The notes: generated from the sequence alone by a model not told the origin. Positions 50,296 through 60,774 are shown, counted from the first letter of the stretch. The stretch: DNA of 64,000 bases from M3007 sp031425155 (GCA_031425155.1 JANPIV010000022.1:124001-188000); one strand, 5' to 3'. Made by a program: numbers and translations.

Positions 50296-53205
50296 TTAAC
50301 CATTTAATTCCTTTTCCAAAAACTTGCCGGTCCAACTCGCTGCCACTTTGGCTACTTCTTCGGGCGTACCCGTGGCCACGATGGTGCCGCCGCGGTGACC
50401 GCCTTCCGGGCCAACATCCACAAGGAAATCGGCCATTTTGATGACGTCGAGGTTGTGCTCGATGACGACCACCGTGTTGCCTTTTTCTACCAGACGATTG
50501 AGCACCGTCAGCAGTTGGCGAATATCTTCAAAGTGAAGACCCGTTGTGGGTTCATCCAGAATGTAAATGGTGCGGCCTGTGTCTTTTTTGGAGAGCTCTT
50601 CGGCGAGTTTGACTCGTTGGGCTTCGCCGCCGCTGAGCGTAGTGGCTTGTTGGCCTAGAGTAATGTAGCCCAGGCCCACCTCCTGCAACGTCCTGATTTT
50701 GCGGAAAATATTGGGAATGGGCTGGAAAAATTCTACCGCCTCATTGATGGTCATATCCAATACATCGCTGATACTCTTGCCTTTATACAGCACTTCCAGC
50801 GTTTCGCGATTGTAGCGGCGGCCTTGACAGCGTTCGCAGTGGACCTGCACATCAGGCAGGAAATTCATTTCAATGGTCCGTAGGCCCGCACCCTCACAAA
50901 CTTCACAACGGCCCCCTTTTACATTGAAAGAAAACCGTCCGGGGCCATAACCGCGAATCTTGGCTTCCGGCGTATCAGAAAAGAGTTTGCGGATGTCGCC
51001 AAACAGGTTGGTGTAGGTGGCCGGATTGCTGCGCGGTGTGCGTCCGATGGGACTTTGGTCAATTTCAATGACCTTATCCAGATGTTCCAAACCCTTGATT
51101 TCCTGGTATTTAAGCGGACGTTTCAGGCTATTGAAAAAGTGGTTTTGCAAAATGGGATAGAGCGTCTCATTGATCAGCGAACTCTTACCCGAACCGCTTA
51201 CGCCGGTGATGCAAATGAAGGTGCCGAGCGGCAGACTGACATCCACATTCTTGAGGTTGTGACCCGTGCAGCCAAATAATTCGAGGGCATGACCATTTCC
51301 AGCGCGGCGTTTTTCCGGCAAAATCATTTCGGTACGCCCGGACAGATAATCGGAGGTTTTGGTCGGGTTTTTCAAAAAATCGGCGGGTGTACCAATGTCC
51401 ACAATTTGGCCGCCGTGTTTGCCTGCACCGGGGCCCAGGTCAATGAGGTAATCGGCTTCCAGCATGATCTCACGGTCGTGTTCGACGACCAATACGGTGT
51501 TACCAATGTCGCGCAGATTTTTCAGGGCACCGATCAACTTTTGGTTGTCGCGCTGGTGCAGGCCAATGCTTGGTTCATCCAGAATATAAGTAATACCCGT
51601 CAATTGCGAACCAATCTGCGTAGCCAGTCGGATGCGTTGGGCCTCGCCGCCGCTCAGCGTACGCGCCGGGCGATTGAGCGCCAGATAATCCAGCCCGACT
51701 TGCAGCAAAAATTTGAGGCGAAACCGAATTTCTTTCAATACATCCCGCGCAATAGCCCGCTGGCGTTCGGACATTTCCGGTTCTACATTTTGTAGGGCGG
51801 CTTGCAGAGCGGTCAAGTCCATTTCTGCCAATTCAGAGATGTTGCGCTCGCCGATTTTGAACCATAAGCTTTCTTTTTTCAAGCGCGTCCCCTGGCATTC
51901 CTGGCAAGTCGCGACGGTCATAAAATCCTCCGCCCACTGCCGGATTTTTTCACTGCCCGTATCGCTGTACCAGCGTTTGAGCATATTCATAATGCCTTCC
52001 GTGGCGAGGTTATAATTCCAGCCTTCCTCGTCGCCACCCGCATCTATTTTAAACGTCTCATCACCGCCGTACAAAATCGTGTACATGGCTTTCTCGGGGA
52101 TGTCCTTCACTGGCGTTTCGAAAGAGAATTTGTATTTTTTGGCAATCGCCCGCAGTTGATTGAACATAAAACTGGGACGCACTTCGCCCAAAGGCACAAT
52201 GGCACCTTCGGCAATACTCTTGTCCCAATCGGGAACTACGCGCGCAATTTCCACCTCGTTTACCTCGCCCAGCCCTTTACAATGCGGACACATGCCGTAG
52301 GGCGAATTGAACGAAAAAGTGTTGGGCGAGGGCTCATCGTAACTGAGGCCGCTCTCGGGATCCATGAGGTTTTTGGAAAAATTGATCGCCGCGCCGCTGG
52401 CATTACTGTCTTTATCCAGTTGGATTACTTGCATCAATCCCTCGCCCAAACGAAGCGCGACCCCAATACCGGCGGCCAGCCGGTCGCCACGATCCTCGCC
52501 GACTTTCAGGCGATCCACCACGATCTCCACATCGTGAATTTTGTAGCGATCCAGTTGCATACCGGGTTCAATGTCCACGATTTCGCCATCGGTGCGCACT
52601 TTGGTATAGCCCTGCTTGCGGATTTGCTCAAAAAGTTCGCGGTAATGGCCTTTGCGCGAGCGAATAACCGGCGCGAGCAAGGCGATTTTCTGTCCGGCAA
52701 AACGCTCTAAAATACTCTGGATGATCTGCTCTTCGGTGTATTTCACCATCTTCTTGCCGGTCACGTGGGAGTAGGCTTCCCCGGCGCGGGCAAACAAAAG
52801 CCGCAGAAAATCATACACTTCCGTGACGGTACCCACCGTGGAGCGCGGGTTGCGGCCCGTGGTTTTTTGCTCGATACTAATCACTGGACTGAGACCCGTA
52901 ATCTGTTCTACATCAGGACGTTCCATCTCCCCGATGAACTGCCGCGCGTAGCTCGACAGCGTCTCCATGAAACGGCGTTGCCCTTCGGCGTAGATCGTGT
53001 CGAAAGCCAGCGAACTTTTACCCGAACCACTGATGCCCGTAATCACCACGAGTTGGTTGCGCGGAATGCGGACATCCACGTTTTTCAGGTTGTGGACGCG
53101 TGCGCCGATGACCTCGATGTAGTCATTCGCGAGCGGCGGAGCGGGCGGAAGCATGAGGCTGTCCGAGTGGGTTTCGGGGGCCGATTTTGTTTTTGTCTTT
53201 GCCAT
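50296..53205 (-). CDS. uvrA: Excinuclease ABC subunit A, second paralogue
   Basis: The 969-residue full-length UvrA has Walker A GISGSGKSSLAFDTIYAEGQ and GVSGSGKSSLINETLYPILQ, signatures ARTLSGGEAQRIRLATQIGS and TTLSGGEAQRVKLAEELSKK, and zinc CxxC pairs CPHCKGLG, CQECQGTR and CEVCEGAG/CERCQGRR. It opens with a Lys/Thr tail then DYIEVIGARVHNLKNVDVRI. The first paralogue is at 26740-29661. This copy is the nearer to uvrB (54835) and so is the better candidate for the main repair subunit, although the genes face each other across a lipoprotein gene. It detects bulky DNA lesions and loads UvrB. Confidence 0.96.
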   Translation of the reverse strand: MAKTKTKSAPETHSDSLMLPPAPPLANDYIEVIGARVHNLKNVDVRIPRNQLVVITGISGSGKSSLAFDTIYAEGQRRFMETLSSYARQFIGEMERPDVEQITGLSPVISIEQKTTGRNPRSTVGTVTEVYDFLRLLFARAGEAYSHVTGKKMVKYTEEQIIQSILERFAGQKIALLAPVIRSRKGHYRELFEQIRKQGYTKVRTDGEIVDIEPGMQLDRYKIHDVEIVVDRLKVGEDRGDRLAAGIGVALRLGEGLMQVIQLDKDSNASGAAINFSKNLMDPESGLSYDEPSPNTFSFNSPYGMCPHCKGLGEVNEVEIARVVPDWDKSIAEGAIVPLGEVRPSFMFNQLRAIAKKYKFSFETPVKDIPEKAMYTILYGGDETFKIDAGGDEEGWNYNLATEGIMNMLKRWYSDTGSEKIRQWAEDFMTVATCQECQGTRLKKESLWFKIGERNISELAEMDLTALQAALQNVEPEMSERQRAIARDVLKEIRFRLKFLLQVGLDYLALNRPARTLSGGEAQRIRLATQIGSQLTGITYILDEPSIGLHQRDNQKLIGALKNLRDIGNTVLVVEHDREIMLEADYLIDLGPGAGKHGGQIVDIGTPADFLKNPTKTSDYLSGRTEMILPEKRRAGNGHALELFGCTGHNLKNVDVSLPLGTFICITGVSGSGKSSLINETLYPILQNHFFNSLKRPLKYQEIKGLEHLDKVIEIDQSPIGRTPRSNPATYTNLFGDIRKLFSDTPEAKIRGYGPGRFSFNVKGGRCEVCEGAGLRTIEMNFLPDVQVHCERCQGRRYNRETLEVLYKGKSISDVLDMTINEAVEFFQPIPNIFRKIRTLQEVGLGYITLGQQATTLSGGEAQRVKLAEELSKKDTGRTIYILDEPTTGLHFEDIRQLLTVLNRLVEKGNTVVVIEHNLDVIKMADFLVDVGPEGGHRGGTIVATGTPEEVAKVAASWTGKFLEKELNG

Positions 53206-53491
53206 TGGAAGGAAAACAGCGGAGAGTGGAGCGAGGTTGCAGGCAAAGCGCGAAGGTATGATTTATTGAAAGAATTTAAAACAAATCGTTTGCCTTTTAG
53301 TGAAAAAATGGTTGATGAACGTTTATAAAAGTTGATGAAGGTTGATAATACGACATAGGCAATGGTTGTCTATTTTTGGGCTGAGACATTCAAAGTACTT
53401 CGGCTCAATTAGTCTATCCTAAAATTCAATTAAAGAATTGATTATCAACCAATAATCAATTGACTAATAACTATTATTTACTTAATCGTTT

Positions 53492-54646
53492 TCAGCGTTT
53501 GGCCATGTTCTTTTTCAAAAAATAAAACAGTTCTGATTGCATATTGCCCAGCAAACGCTCCGACATTCTATCCTCGCCAGGCGCACTTGGATAGGAATCG
53601 GCACTGCTCATAATCATGGAACTTAGCGCGCGCTGGTCGCCGGACACATACGTAAAATCCTCACTATAACTATAAGCAACGGGCAGGTCTTCGGATAATA
53701 TCAGCGCATTATCATGGATGTTGTGCACCTCTACGGCCAGCACGCCTTGCGCTGCTCTGCTCAAAGAAAGTTTGCGAATTTCGGCCTTCACGTGTTCATA
53801 AATGGGTTTTCTTTCAATCACATTGCCAGCAGTATCCTTTTTTTCTTCAAAGCCTTTTTCAATGTCTTTCTCCTCGGTGGTGGTGCTTTCGCTGCGGCTT
53901 TCCGAACCCACCTGGATGGATTTTACCTGGCATTCTACCACATAATCGTAAGGCTGATCTGGCAAAAAAGCAACATAGTAAGTGTGCCATTCATCGTTCA
54001 GGCGACGGGTCTGTGCGAACACGCCTTTCCAGAAAAACAGACCTTTTTCAGGCGGCGTGGAAGGAAGATTGGTCAGTAAAATATGTGAAACACCCAATAC
54101 GCGGGCACTATCGAGCAAAGCGTTGGTATTTTCCCAATATAAATAGTAGTGTTGTTTCAAATCCTGCAAAGTAGAAAGTGCTTCGCGGGCGGCCGGGCGA
54201 TTGCCTTTTTCAGCTTCTGCCAGTAATTTTTGGGCCTTATCGTAGAGATAAGTGGCGGCATTCCGCCGGCTTTCGGCTTCTCTTTCCGCAATATTGGTGA
54301 CGAAAGGCAGCGTGGGTTCGTAGCCGTTTTTGGCGCGGAGCGGTTGCAAAGCCGTTATTTTCCGTTGACGGACTTGCAGGCGGCGATAGAGGGCATTCAC
54401 GGTTGGCCACAGATCGGGGCGATTTTCTTCCAGCAGGGAATCCACGAGGGCGAGGTCCAGATATTGAGCCTGTTGAAAAACGGTTTCCAACCCGCGCAGG
54501 TGTTTCATTCTTTTGTTAGTTCCCGTCAAACGGTTTGCAGCGCGGGCCAACCCGGATTCGTAAGGGCTTTCCTGAAAAACACTTTTTGGCTGGGTGCAAG
54601 CGATAAAAAGGCCAATAAAGGCAAAAAGGAGGAGAGGTTTCAACAT
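53492..54646 (-). CDS. Hypothetical lipoprotein
   Basis: The 384-residue product starts MLKPLLLFAFIGLFIACTQP with lipobox FIAC. The mature protein is helical at first (YESGLARAANRLTGTNKRMK, VNALYRRLQVRQRKITALQP, ATYLYDKAQKLLAEAEKGNR) and beta-rich later (TYYVAFLPDQPYDYVVECQV, VLAVEVHNIHDNALILSEDL). No motif allows a function; it resembles uncharacterised Bacteroidota lipoproteins. It lies between the second uvrA and uvrB and may be unrelated to repair. Confidence 0.75.
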   Translation of the reverse strand: MLKPLLLFAFIGLFIACTQPKSVFQESPYESGLARAANRLTGTNKRMKHLRGLETVFQQAQYLDLALVDSLLEENRPDLWPTVNALYRRLQVRQRKITALQPLRAKNGYEPTLPFVTNIAEREAESRRNAATYLYDKAQKLLAEAEKGNRPAAREALSTLQDLKQHYYLYWENTNALLDSARVLGVSHILLTNLPSTPPEKGLFFWKGVFAQTRRLNDEWHTYYVAFLPDQPYDYVVECQVKSIQVGSESRSESTTTEEKDIEKGFEEKKDTAGNVIERKPIYEHVKAEIRKLSLSRAAQGVLAVEVHNIHDNALILSEDLPVAYSYSEDFTYVSGDQRALSSMIMSSADSYPSAPGEDRMSERLLGNMQSELFYFLKKNMAKR

Positions 54647-54834
54647 GGTGCCTACGTTTATGTAAAAGCAAAAATATCCGGGTATTATTTTAAAAATGGT
54701 TAGGCAAAACTTAAAGGTGGCAGAGTCAATAGTTAAATTTTTTAAAATTTAAAAGTTTTTGTTTTAAAACCCTGTCGTGGCAAGGTTGTTTTCCAAATAA
54801 AATCCCCATTTTTGGGGTTCGAATCGGCACGCCA

Positions 54835-56874
54835 ATGAATTTCAAAATTTCTTCCGACTACCGCCCGACTGGCGACCAACCGCAGGCCATTGAACAACTG
54901 GTACAAGGCATTGAAGCCGGCGACCGCGCCCAGGTTTTGCTGGGGGTGACGGGCTCCGGCAAGACCTTCACGATGGCCAATGTAATCGCCAAACTGAACC
55001 GCCCGACGCTGGTCATTACCCATAATAAAACCCTGACCGCCCAACTCTACGGCGAGTTGCAGACCTTTTTCCCAGATAATGCGGTCGAGTATTTTGTCTC
55101 TTACTATGACTATTATCAGCCTGAAGCCTACGTATCGGTATCAGATACTTATATCGAAAAAGACCTGCAAATCAATGAGTTGGTGGATAAATTACGCCTG
55201 AAAGCCACCAGTACTTTGCTGTCTGGTCGTCGCGATATTGTCATTGTTGCCTCGGTATCGTGCATCTATGGTATGGGCAACCCAGAGGACTACAAAACCG
55301 GGATCATCCGACTGACCAAGGGGATGAAGTTGCCAAAAACGGCTTTCCTCTACAGTCTGGTGGACAGCCTGTACTCCCGCACCGAGACGGATTTTTCCCG
55401 TGCCACTTTCCGCGTACGGGGCGATACGGTGGACATCAATCTGCCTTACGCCGACTGGGGCTACCGGGTCATTTTCTTTGGCGACGAGGTGGAAAGCATC
55501 GAAAGCATTGATCTCGTATCCGGGCGGCGACTGGAAAAAATGGACGCGGTGGCCATCTTCCCGGCCAATCTTTATGTGGCACCGAAGGACCGGCTGCAAC
55601 AGATTATTTATGAAATCCAGCACGAGGCCAACGAGCAGGAAAAATATTTCGTCCACGAAGGACGACTGGCGGAGGCGCGGCGGATCAAGGAGCGCACGAC
55701 GTTCGATCTGGAAATGATCCGTGAACTGGGTTACTGCTCCGGCATCGAAAATTACTCCCGCTTTTTTGATCGTCGTCGGCCAGGAGCGCGGCCATTCTGT
55801 CTGCTCGATTATTTTCCCGACGATTATCTGATGATTATTGACGAGAGCCACGCGACCATTCCCCAGGTGCGCGGGATGTGGGGCGGTGACCGGGCCAGAA
55901 AGCAATCGCTGGTCAACTGGGGCTTCCGGCTGCCTTCGGCGATGGACAACCGTCCGCTCAGTTTTGAGGAATTTGAAGGTATGATCAATCAGGTGATTTT
56001 CGTGAGTGCTACGCCCGGCGACTATGAAATGGTGAAAACCGAAGGCGTGGTGGTGGAACAATTAGTGCGCCCCACCGGGCTGCTCGATCCGCCGATAGAT
56101 GTGCGGCCTTCGATGAACCAGATTGACGATCTGATTGAAGAAATTCAGCAACGGGTAGCCTTGAATGAACGCGCCCTGGTGACCACCCTCACCAAACGTA
56201 TGGCCGAAGAACTGGCGACTTATTTTGCCAAAATCGGACTTAAATGCCGCTATATCCACTCGGAAGTGGAAACGCTGGAACGCGTGGAAATCCTGCGCGA
56301 TCTGCGCCTCGGCGAGTATGATGTGCTGGTGGGCGTGAACCTGTTGCGGGAAGGGCTGGATTTGCCGGAAGTGTCCTTGGTAGCCATTCTCGATGCTGAT
56401 AAGGAGGGTTTTCTGCGTAATATGCGTTCGCTCACCCAGACCGCCGGACGAGCAGCCCGCAACTCGAACGGCCTCGTTATTTTTTATGCTGACAAAATCA
56501 CCGACTCCATGCGCGCCACGATGGACGAAACCAATCGGCGGCGTGTGACGCAGATTGCTTACAATGAGCAGCACGGCATCACGCCGCGTACGGTGACTAA
56601 AACGCGGGAGCAAATCCTCGCCACGCGCAGCATTCTCGATATCCGCGATGTGGGCGGCAGCCGGGCCTACGTAGAATCCGAAGAAGTGAGCCTCGCCGCC
56701 GAGCCCATCGTGGCTTATGCGACCCGTACGCAGTTGGAAAAGATGATCGGCGACACCGAAAACAAGATGAAGAAGGCGGCTAAGGAACTGGACTTTATTT
56801 CGGCGGCGCAGTTTCGGGATGAGATGCTGGCTTTGAAGAAAAGTATGCGGGAGCGGTTTGGAGCGGGGGAATGA
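54835..56874 (+). CDS. uvrB: Excinuclease ABC subunit B
   Basis: The 679-residue product has Walker A GVTGSGKT (37-44), the damage-probing beta-hairpin YYDYYQPEAY (about 90-99), MIIDESHATIPQ as the Walker B/DEAD region, the helicase motif VSLVAILDADKEGFLRN, and QTAGRAARN as motif VI. The C-terminal UVR helix pair (EKMIGDTENKMKKAAKELDF) binds UvrC. UvrB is loaded by UvrA, verifies the lesion and recruits UvrC for dual incision. uvrC is not in this window. The sequence CATTTTTG about 24 bases upstream is a one-mismatch -7 box. Confidence 0.97.
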   Translation: MNFKISSDYRPTGDQPQAIEQLVQGIEAGDRAQVLLGVTGSGKTFTMANVIAKLNRPTLVITHNKTLTAQLYGELQTFFPDNAVEYFVSYYDYYQPEAYVSVSDTYIEKDLQINELVDKLRLKATSTLLSGRRDIVIVASVSCIYGMGNPEDYKTGIIRLTKGMKLPKTAFLYSLVDSLYSRTETDFSRATFRVRGDTVDINLPYADWGYRVIFFGDEVESIESIDLVSGRRLEKMDAVAIFPANLYVAPKDRLQQIIYEIQHEANEQEKYFVHEGRLAEARRIKERTTFDLEMIRELGYCSGIENYSRFFDRRRPGARPFCLLDYFPDDYLMIIDESHATIPQVRGMWGGDRARKQSLVNWGFRLPSAMDNRPLSFEEFEGMINQVIFVSATPGDYEMVKTEGVVVEQLVRPTGLLDPPIDVRPSMNQIDDLIEEIQQRVALNERALVTTLTKRMAEELATYFAKIGLKCRYIHSEVETLERVEILRDLRLGEYDVLVGVNLLREGLDLPEVSLVAILDADKEGFLRNMRSLTQTAGRAARNSNGLVIFYADKITDSMRATMDETNRRRVTQIAYNEQHGITPRTVTKTREQILATRSILDIRDVGGSRAYVESEEVSLAAEPIVAYATRTQLEKMIGDTENKMKKAAKELDFISAAQFRDEMLALKKSMRERFGAGE

Positions 56875-56879
56875 GTTTT

Positions 56880-57974
56880 TTATCTTTTCCCTTGTTCCCA
56901 ATCTTCTGTCCATTGATGAAGCAAACGACGAAGAAGGTTCTTGTCCACAAATTTGGTTTCATAAGCCGCTACCAAAGTCGGACTCAATTGGCGGCTCATA
57001 GCGATTTCGACCACTTCATCATTTTTGGTTTTGCATAATACCACGCCAATCGACGGGTTTTCATGCGGTTTGCGAAGGTCGCGGTCAAGCAATTCGAGGT
57101 AAAAATTCATTTTGCCCAAGTGTTCCGGCTTAAAAGCCTCGATTTTCAGGTCGAACGCTACCAGACATTGCAACTCGCGGTGAAAGAAAACAAGGTCAAT
57201 GAAGTAATCATTCATGCCCACTTGCAGGTGCATTTCTTCATCAATGAACAGAAAATCACGTCCCAGTTCGAGCAGAAATTCCTTCATTCGACTAATCAGA
57301 GCCTTCTTCAGATCGTATTCTGAATATGGCTCCTTTATACCTAAAAACTCAAAAATGTAGCGGTCGCGGAACACATCCGACAATAAGTCTTTTTTGGGAT
57401 GCTCCGGCACAAGTAGGGTATGTTTGGCAAGCATTTGCCGCTCAAAAAGGCCTGATTTGATTTGGCGGCGAAGCTCCTGAACAGTATATCTATCACGAAT
57501 GCTTAACATTAGATAAAATACCATTTCTTCCTCTGAAACCGCCCCGCGTAGTATTTCAATATGATGTGTCCAAGAAACTTTCGTTAGTGCTATGGGCATA
57601 GGCGAAGATTTTGGGGTTGCTGACCCCAAAATCTCCAAAGGCAACTCTAACATTTCTGTTGACTGATATTCAATAGCTTTGCTTCGGGTAATATACGACC
57701 AATCCACATGCTGCCACTTTTCAAAAAACTCGCGCATCCGATACAAACTGCGCCAGTCGCACCCTTTGAGATTCGCGTCTTGTTGCTTGAGCCAATCCGC
57801 CAATCGATTTACTATGTTTTTTCCATAGGTGTTTTCGGTAAGTTGATGACTTAAATAAGATCCGACATACCAATAGGATGAAAGAGAATAGACCGTTGCA
57901 GCCTGCAACGCCCCGTTTTTTCCTTGTCGGATGATTTGCTGGATATTTTGGAAATGCTGTTGGATCTCATCCAT
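56880..57974 (-). CDS. YhcG-type PD-(D/E)XK nuclease (DUF1016)
   Basis: The 364-residue product has an N-terminal helical DUF1016 part (IQQIIRQGKNGALQAATVYS, SSYWYVGSYLSHQLTE, WRSLYRMREFFEKW, then VSWTHHIEILRG). Its C-terminal nuclease domain includes GRDFLFIDEEMHLQVGMNDY, FIDLVFFHRELQCLVAFDLK and PSIGVVLCKTKNDEVVEIAM. The D-x(n)-DLK layout fits the PD-(D/E)XK fold. Members are widespread single-gene accessory elements of unknown target, sometimes near restriction or toxin genes. It is convergent with uvrB, with only five bases between the stops, and more AT-rich than uvrB. Confidence 0.9.
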   Translation of the reverse strand: MDEIQQHFQNIQQIIRQGKNGALQAATVYSLSSYWYVGSYLSHQLTENTYGKNIVNRLADWLKQQDANLKGCDWRSLYRMREFFEKWQHVDWSYITRSKAIEYQSTEMLELPLEILGSATPKSSPMPIALTKVSWTHHIEILRGAVSEEEMVFYLMLSIRDRYTVQELRRQIKSGLFERQMLAKHTLLVPEHPKKDLLSDVFRDRYIFEFLGIKEPYSEYDLKKALISRMKEFLLELGRDFLFIDEEMHLQVGMNDYFIDLVFFHRELQCLVAFDLKIEAFKPEHLGKMNFYLELLDRDLRKPHENPSIGVVLCKTKNDEVVEIAMSRQLSPTLVAAYETKFVDKNLLRRLLHQWTEDWEQGKR

Positions 57975-58195
57975 TGTATGCCTTGTTTTGTTGGTAATTT
58001 GGTGGCGAATGTAAAATTATTTGTTTGGATTTATTTTGCTTTTCATCCTATTTTAAAAGTATTGTATTTGCCAACCTGCCGTAATGAACATGTAATATCG
58101 CTTTCGGAAACCGGCAGCACTTCATTCATTTTGTGAAAGTAAAATCTGCGATATAGAAGGCCATATTACCCTCTGGTATATGCCCCCAAGTTGGC

Positions 58196-58203
58196 TATTT
58201 TTG
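58196..58203 (+). promoter_or_regulatory. Bacteroidota -7 promoter box for the beta-mannosidase gene
   Basis: TATTTTTG matches TAnnTTTG and lies 35 bases before the ATG at 58239. It supports that start against an upstream TTG at 58191, which would place the box inside the coding region. Confidence 0.6.
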
Positions 58204-58238
58204 CGCCGCCCAAGCGACCCGTACCAAAATCTGTCCTG

Positions 58239-60755
58239 ATGCGCACCGTCTTTTTCCTCCCGCTTTTCCTACTACCCATGCTTGCCTACGCCCAACCCTC
58301 TTCGCTGCCGCTTCATCGTACGATCTATGCGGAGTGGCAGTTTCGGCAGGCCCAAACTCCGGAATGGAAGCCTACCGTAGTGCCGGTCACTGTACACACG
58401 GCTTTGCTCAAAAACGGCATGATTGAAGACCCATTTTACCGTGATAATGAAGCGAAACTGCAATGGATCGAGCAACAGGACTGGGAGTTTCAAACCACAT
58501 TTCAAGTGGACGCAGAGACCTTGCGCCGTCAGCATATCGAACTGTCTTTCAAGGACTTGGACACTTATGCGCATGTGTATTTGAATGATACCCTGATTTT
58601 GGAGACCGATAATATGTTTCGGGTATGGCGCACCGATGTCAAAAAATGGCTCAAAGCAGGCGATAACCACCTGCACATTTATTTTGAAAGTCCGCTCAAG
58701 AAAACGGACGCTGACTGGAAGGGCCTGGGCTACGAATTGCCGGGTGGTGTTCGGACCATGTCGCGTACGGCGCAGTTTCATTACGGCTGGGATTGGGGGC
58801 CGCGTTTTGTAGGCGGCGGTATTGGGAAGGCACCGGAGCTCATTGCCTGGGACAACCTGATTCTGGAAGATTTATACATAACGCCACAGAGCATTACGCC
58901 GGAAAAAGCCAGAATGGTCGCCCGTTTCCGCTATCGCTGCGATGTGCAGACCAAAGTCTCCATTGCCACCCGCGATGGCAAAAACAATTCTATAGAAGAG
59001 CGTACTTTATATGCCGGGGTACACGAGGATTCGGTCACTTTCGATGTAAAACAACCCAAACTCTGGTGGTGTGTGGGTATGGGCGAACCGCACCTGTATG
59101 ATTTTTCAGTAGAAATAAAGGGCGGCGGTCACCTTATTGAAAAGTACGATACGCGCATGGGTATTCGTACTATTGAGTTGGTCACGCAGACAGACAAAGA
59201 CGGCGAATCTTTTTATTTCAAATTGAATGGCGTACCCGTGTTTGCCAAAGGTGCCAACTACATTCCGCAGGATGTTTTTCAAGACCGCGTGACCGCCGAT
59301 CACACCAAAAAATTGCTGGACAACGTGGTGGCTTCCAATATGAACATGCTGCGCGTGTGGGGCGGCGGGATTTATGAAGATGATTTGTTCTATCAGCTCT
59401 GCGATGCACGGGGCATTCTCGTCTGGCAGGATTTCATGTTTGCCTGTGCCCTGTATCCCGGAAATGGAAAATTTCTGAAAAATGCGGCTCAGGAAAGTTA
59501 TGAACAAATCCTGCGATTGCGCCAGCATCCCTGCATAGCCCTGTGGTGTGGCAACAACGAAAACAACGAAGCCTGGAACCATTGGGGCTGGCAGATGCCG
59601 TTCACCGAGGCCCAGCGCAGCCAACTCTGGAAAGATTACCAACTGCTGTTTGTGGATATTTTGCCCACTTATGTCGCCAACTATGGCAATGGCATACCCT
59701 ACTGGGAAAGTTCGCCTAAGTACGGACGCAGCAACCCTAAATCCCTGAAAGAAGGCGATGCCCACTATTGGGGCGTTTGGCATGATGAAGAACCTTTCGC
59801 CATATTCGACAAAAAAGTGCCGCGTTTCATGAGCGAATATGGGTTTCAATCCTTCCCGGAATGGCGTACCATTGAGGCATTTACGCTGCCGGAAGACCGG
59901 GAACTGGAAAGCCCCGTCATGCTGGCTCACCAAAAGCATCCGCGTGGCAATGCCCTCATCGCAGAATACATGAAGCGGGATTACCGTACGCCCAAAAAAT
60001 TTGAGGATTTCGTGTACGTCAGCCAATTACTGCAGGCCGAAGGGATTCGTACGGGTATCGAAGCACACCGGCGGAATAAACCTTACTGCATGGGTACGCT
60101 ATACTGGCAACTCAACGATGTATGGCCGGTGGCTTCCTGGTCGAGCATTGATTATTTTGGCCGCTGGAAAGCCCTTCAATACTATGCCCGCGATGCCTAC
60201 CGCCCGGTAGTTGCGCTGCCCATGCTGGAAGAAGGAATTTTAAAAATCTATGGCATTTCCGATTCGATAGAAGCAGTGAAGGCCACCCTGCAAGTACGGG
60301 CACTGACTATGGATGGCAATCAGCTGAGTAACGTCACAGTCACTGACTTGACCTTAGTGCCCGATTCCAGTGCTATGATTTATCAGGGTTCCTTAAAAAC
60401 GGTACTGAATAAACATCGCGAAGAAGACGCAGTCATTGAAATTACCTTAAAAAATGGGGCTGGCCAACTGCTGAGCCGCCGATTGTTTTACTGCGTGCCG
60501 CCTAAGAAACTGGACCTGTCGCGCAGTACGATCACTTTAAAAACCCAGGCTGTCAATGATGGCTATCAAATCACGCTGCAATGCGACCGCCTGGCCAAAA
60601 ACGTACTGCTGCAAACCACTGCCGAAGGGGCTTTCAGTGATAACTATTTCGATTTACTGCCCGGCGAACGTAAAGTGGTAGTATTTAAAACCAAAAGTGT
60701 GCTGGACGATTTAAAGACTGCTTTTAAAGCCAAAAGTTTGGTGGATACATATTGA
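58239..60755 (+). CDS. Glycoside hydrolase family 2 beta-mannosidase
   Basis: Start at ATG 58239 gives the signal peptide MRTVFFLPLFLLPMLAYAQ; 838 residues. The GH2 domain order is sandwich, immunoglobulin-like, TIM barrel. Catalytic sites: acid/base Glu441 in LWCGNNENNEAWN and nucleophile Glu533 in FMSEYGFQSFPEW. GANYIPQDVFQDRVT and LRVWGGGIYEDDLFYQLCD are typical of exo-beta-mannosidases. It removes terminal beta-mannose from plant mannan or N-glycan oligosaccharides after export. No SusC/D pair or other glycosidase is adjacent, so it is not part of an obvious polysaccharide utilisation locus. Confidence 0.94.
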   Translation: MRTVFFLPLFLLPMLAYAQPSSLPLHRTIYAEWQFRQAQTPEWKPTVVPVTVHTALLKNGMIEDPFYRDNEAKLQWIEQQDWEFQTTFQVDAETLRRQHIELSFKDLDTYAHVYLNDTLILETDNMFRVWRTDVKKWLKAGDNHLHIYFESPLKKTDADWKGLGYELPGGVRTMSRTAQFHYGWDWGPRFVGGGIGKAPELIAWDNLILEDLYITPQSITPEKARMVARFRYRCDVQTKVSIATRDGKNNSIEERTLYAGVHEDSVTFDVKQPKLWWCVGMGEPHLYDFSVEIKGGGHLIEKYDTRMGIRTIELVTQTDKDGESFYFKLNGVPVFAKGANYIPQDVFQDRVTADHTKKLLDNVVASNMNMLRVWGGGIYEDDLFYQLCDARGILVWQDFMFACALYPGNGKFLKNAAQESYEQILRLRQHPCIALWCGNNENNEAWNHWGWQMPFTEAQRSQLWKDYQLLFVDILPTYVANYGNGIPYWESSPKYGRSNPKSLKEGDAHYWGVWHDEEPFAIFDKKVPRFMSEYGFQSFPEWRTIEAFTLPEDRELESPVMLAHQKHPRGNALIAEYMKRDYRTPKKFEDFVYVSQLLQAEGIRTGIEAHRRNKPYCMGTLYWQLNDVWPVASWSSIDYFGRWKALQYYARDAYRPVVALPMLEEGILKIYGISDSIEAVKATLQVRALTMDGNQLSNVTVTDLTLVPDSSAMIYQGSLKTVLNKHREEDAVIEITLKNGAGQLLSRRLFYCVPPKKLDLSRSTITLKTQAVNDGYQITLQCDRLAKNVLLQTTAEGAFSDNYFDLLPGERKVVVFKTKSVLDDLKTAFKAKSLVDTY

Positions 60756-60774
60756 GACAGTACTTTTAGCCTGC

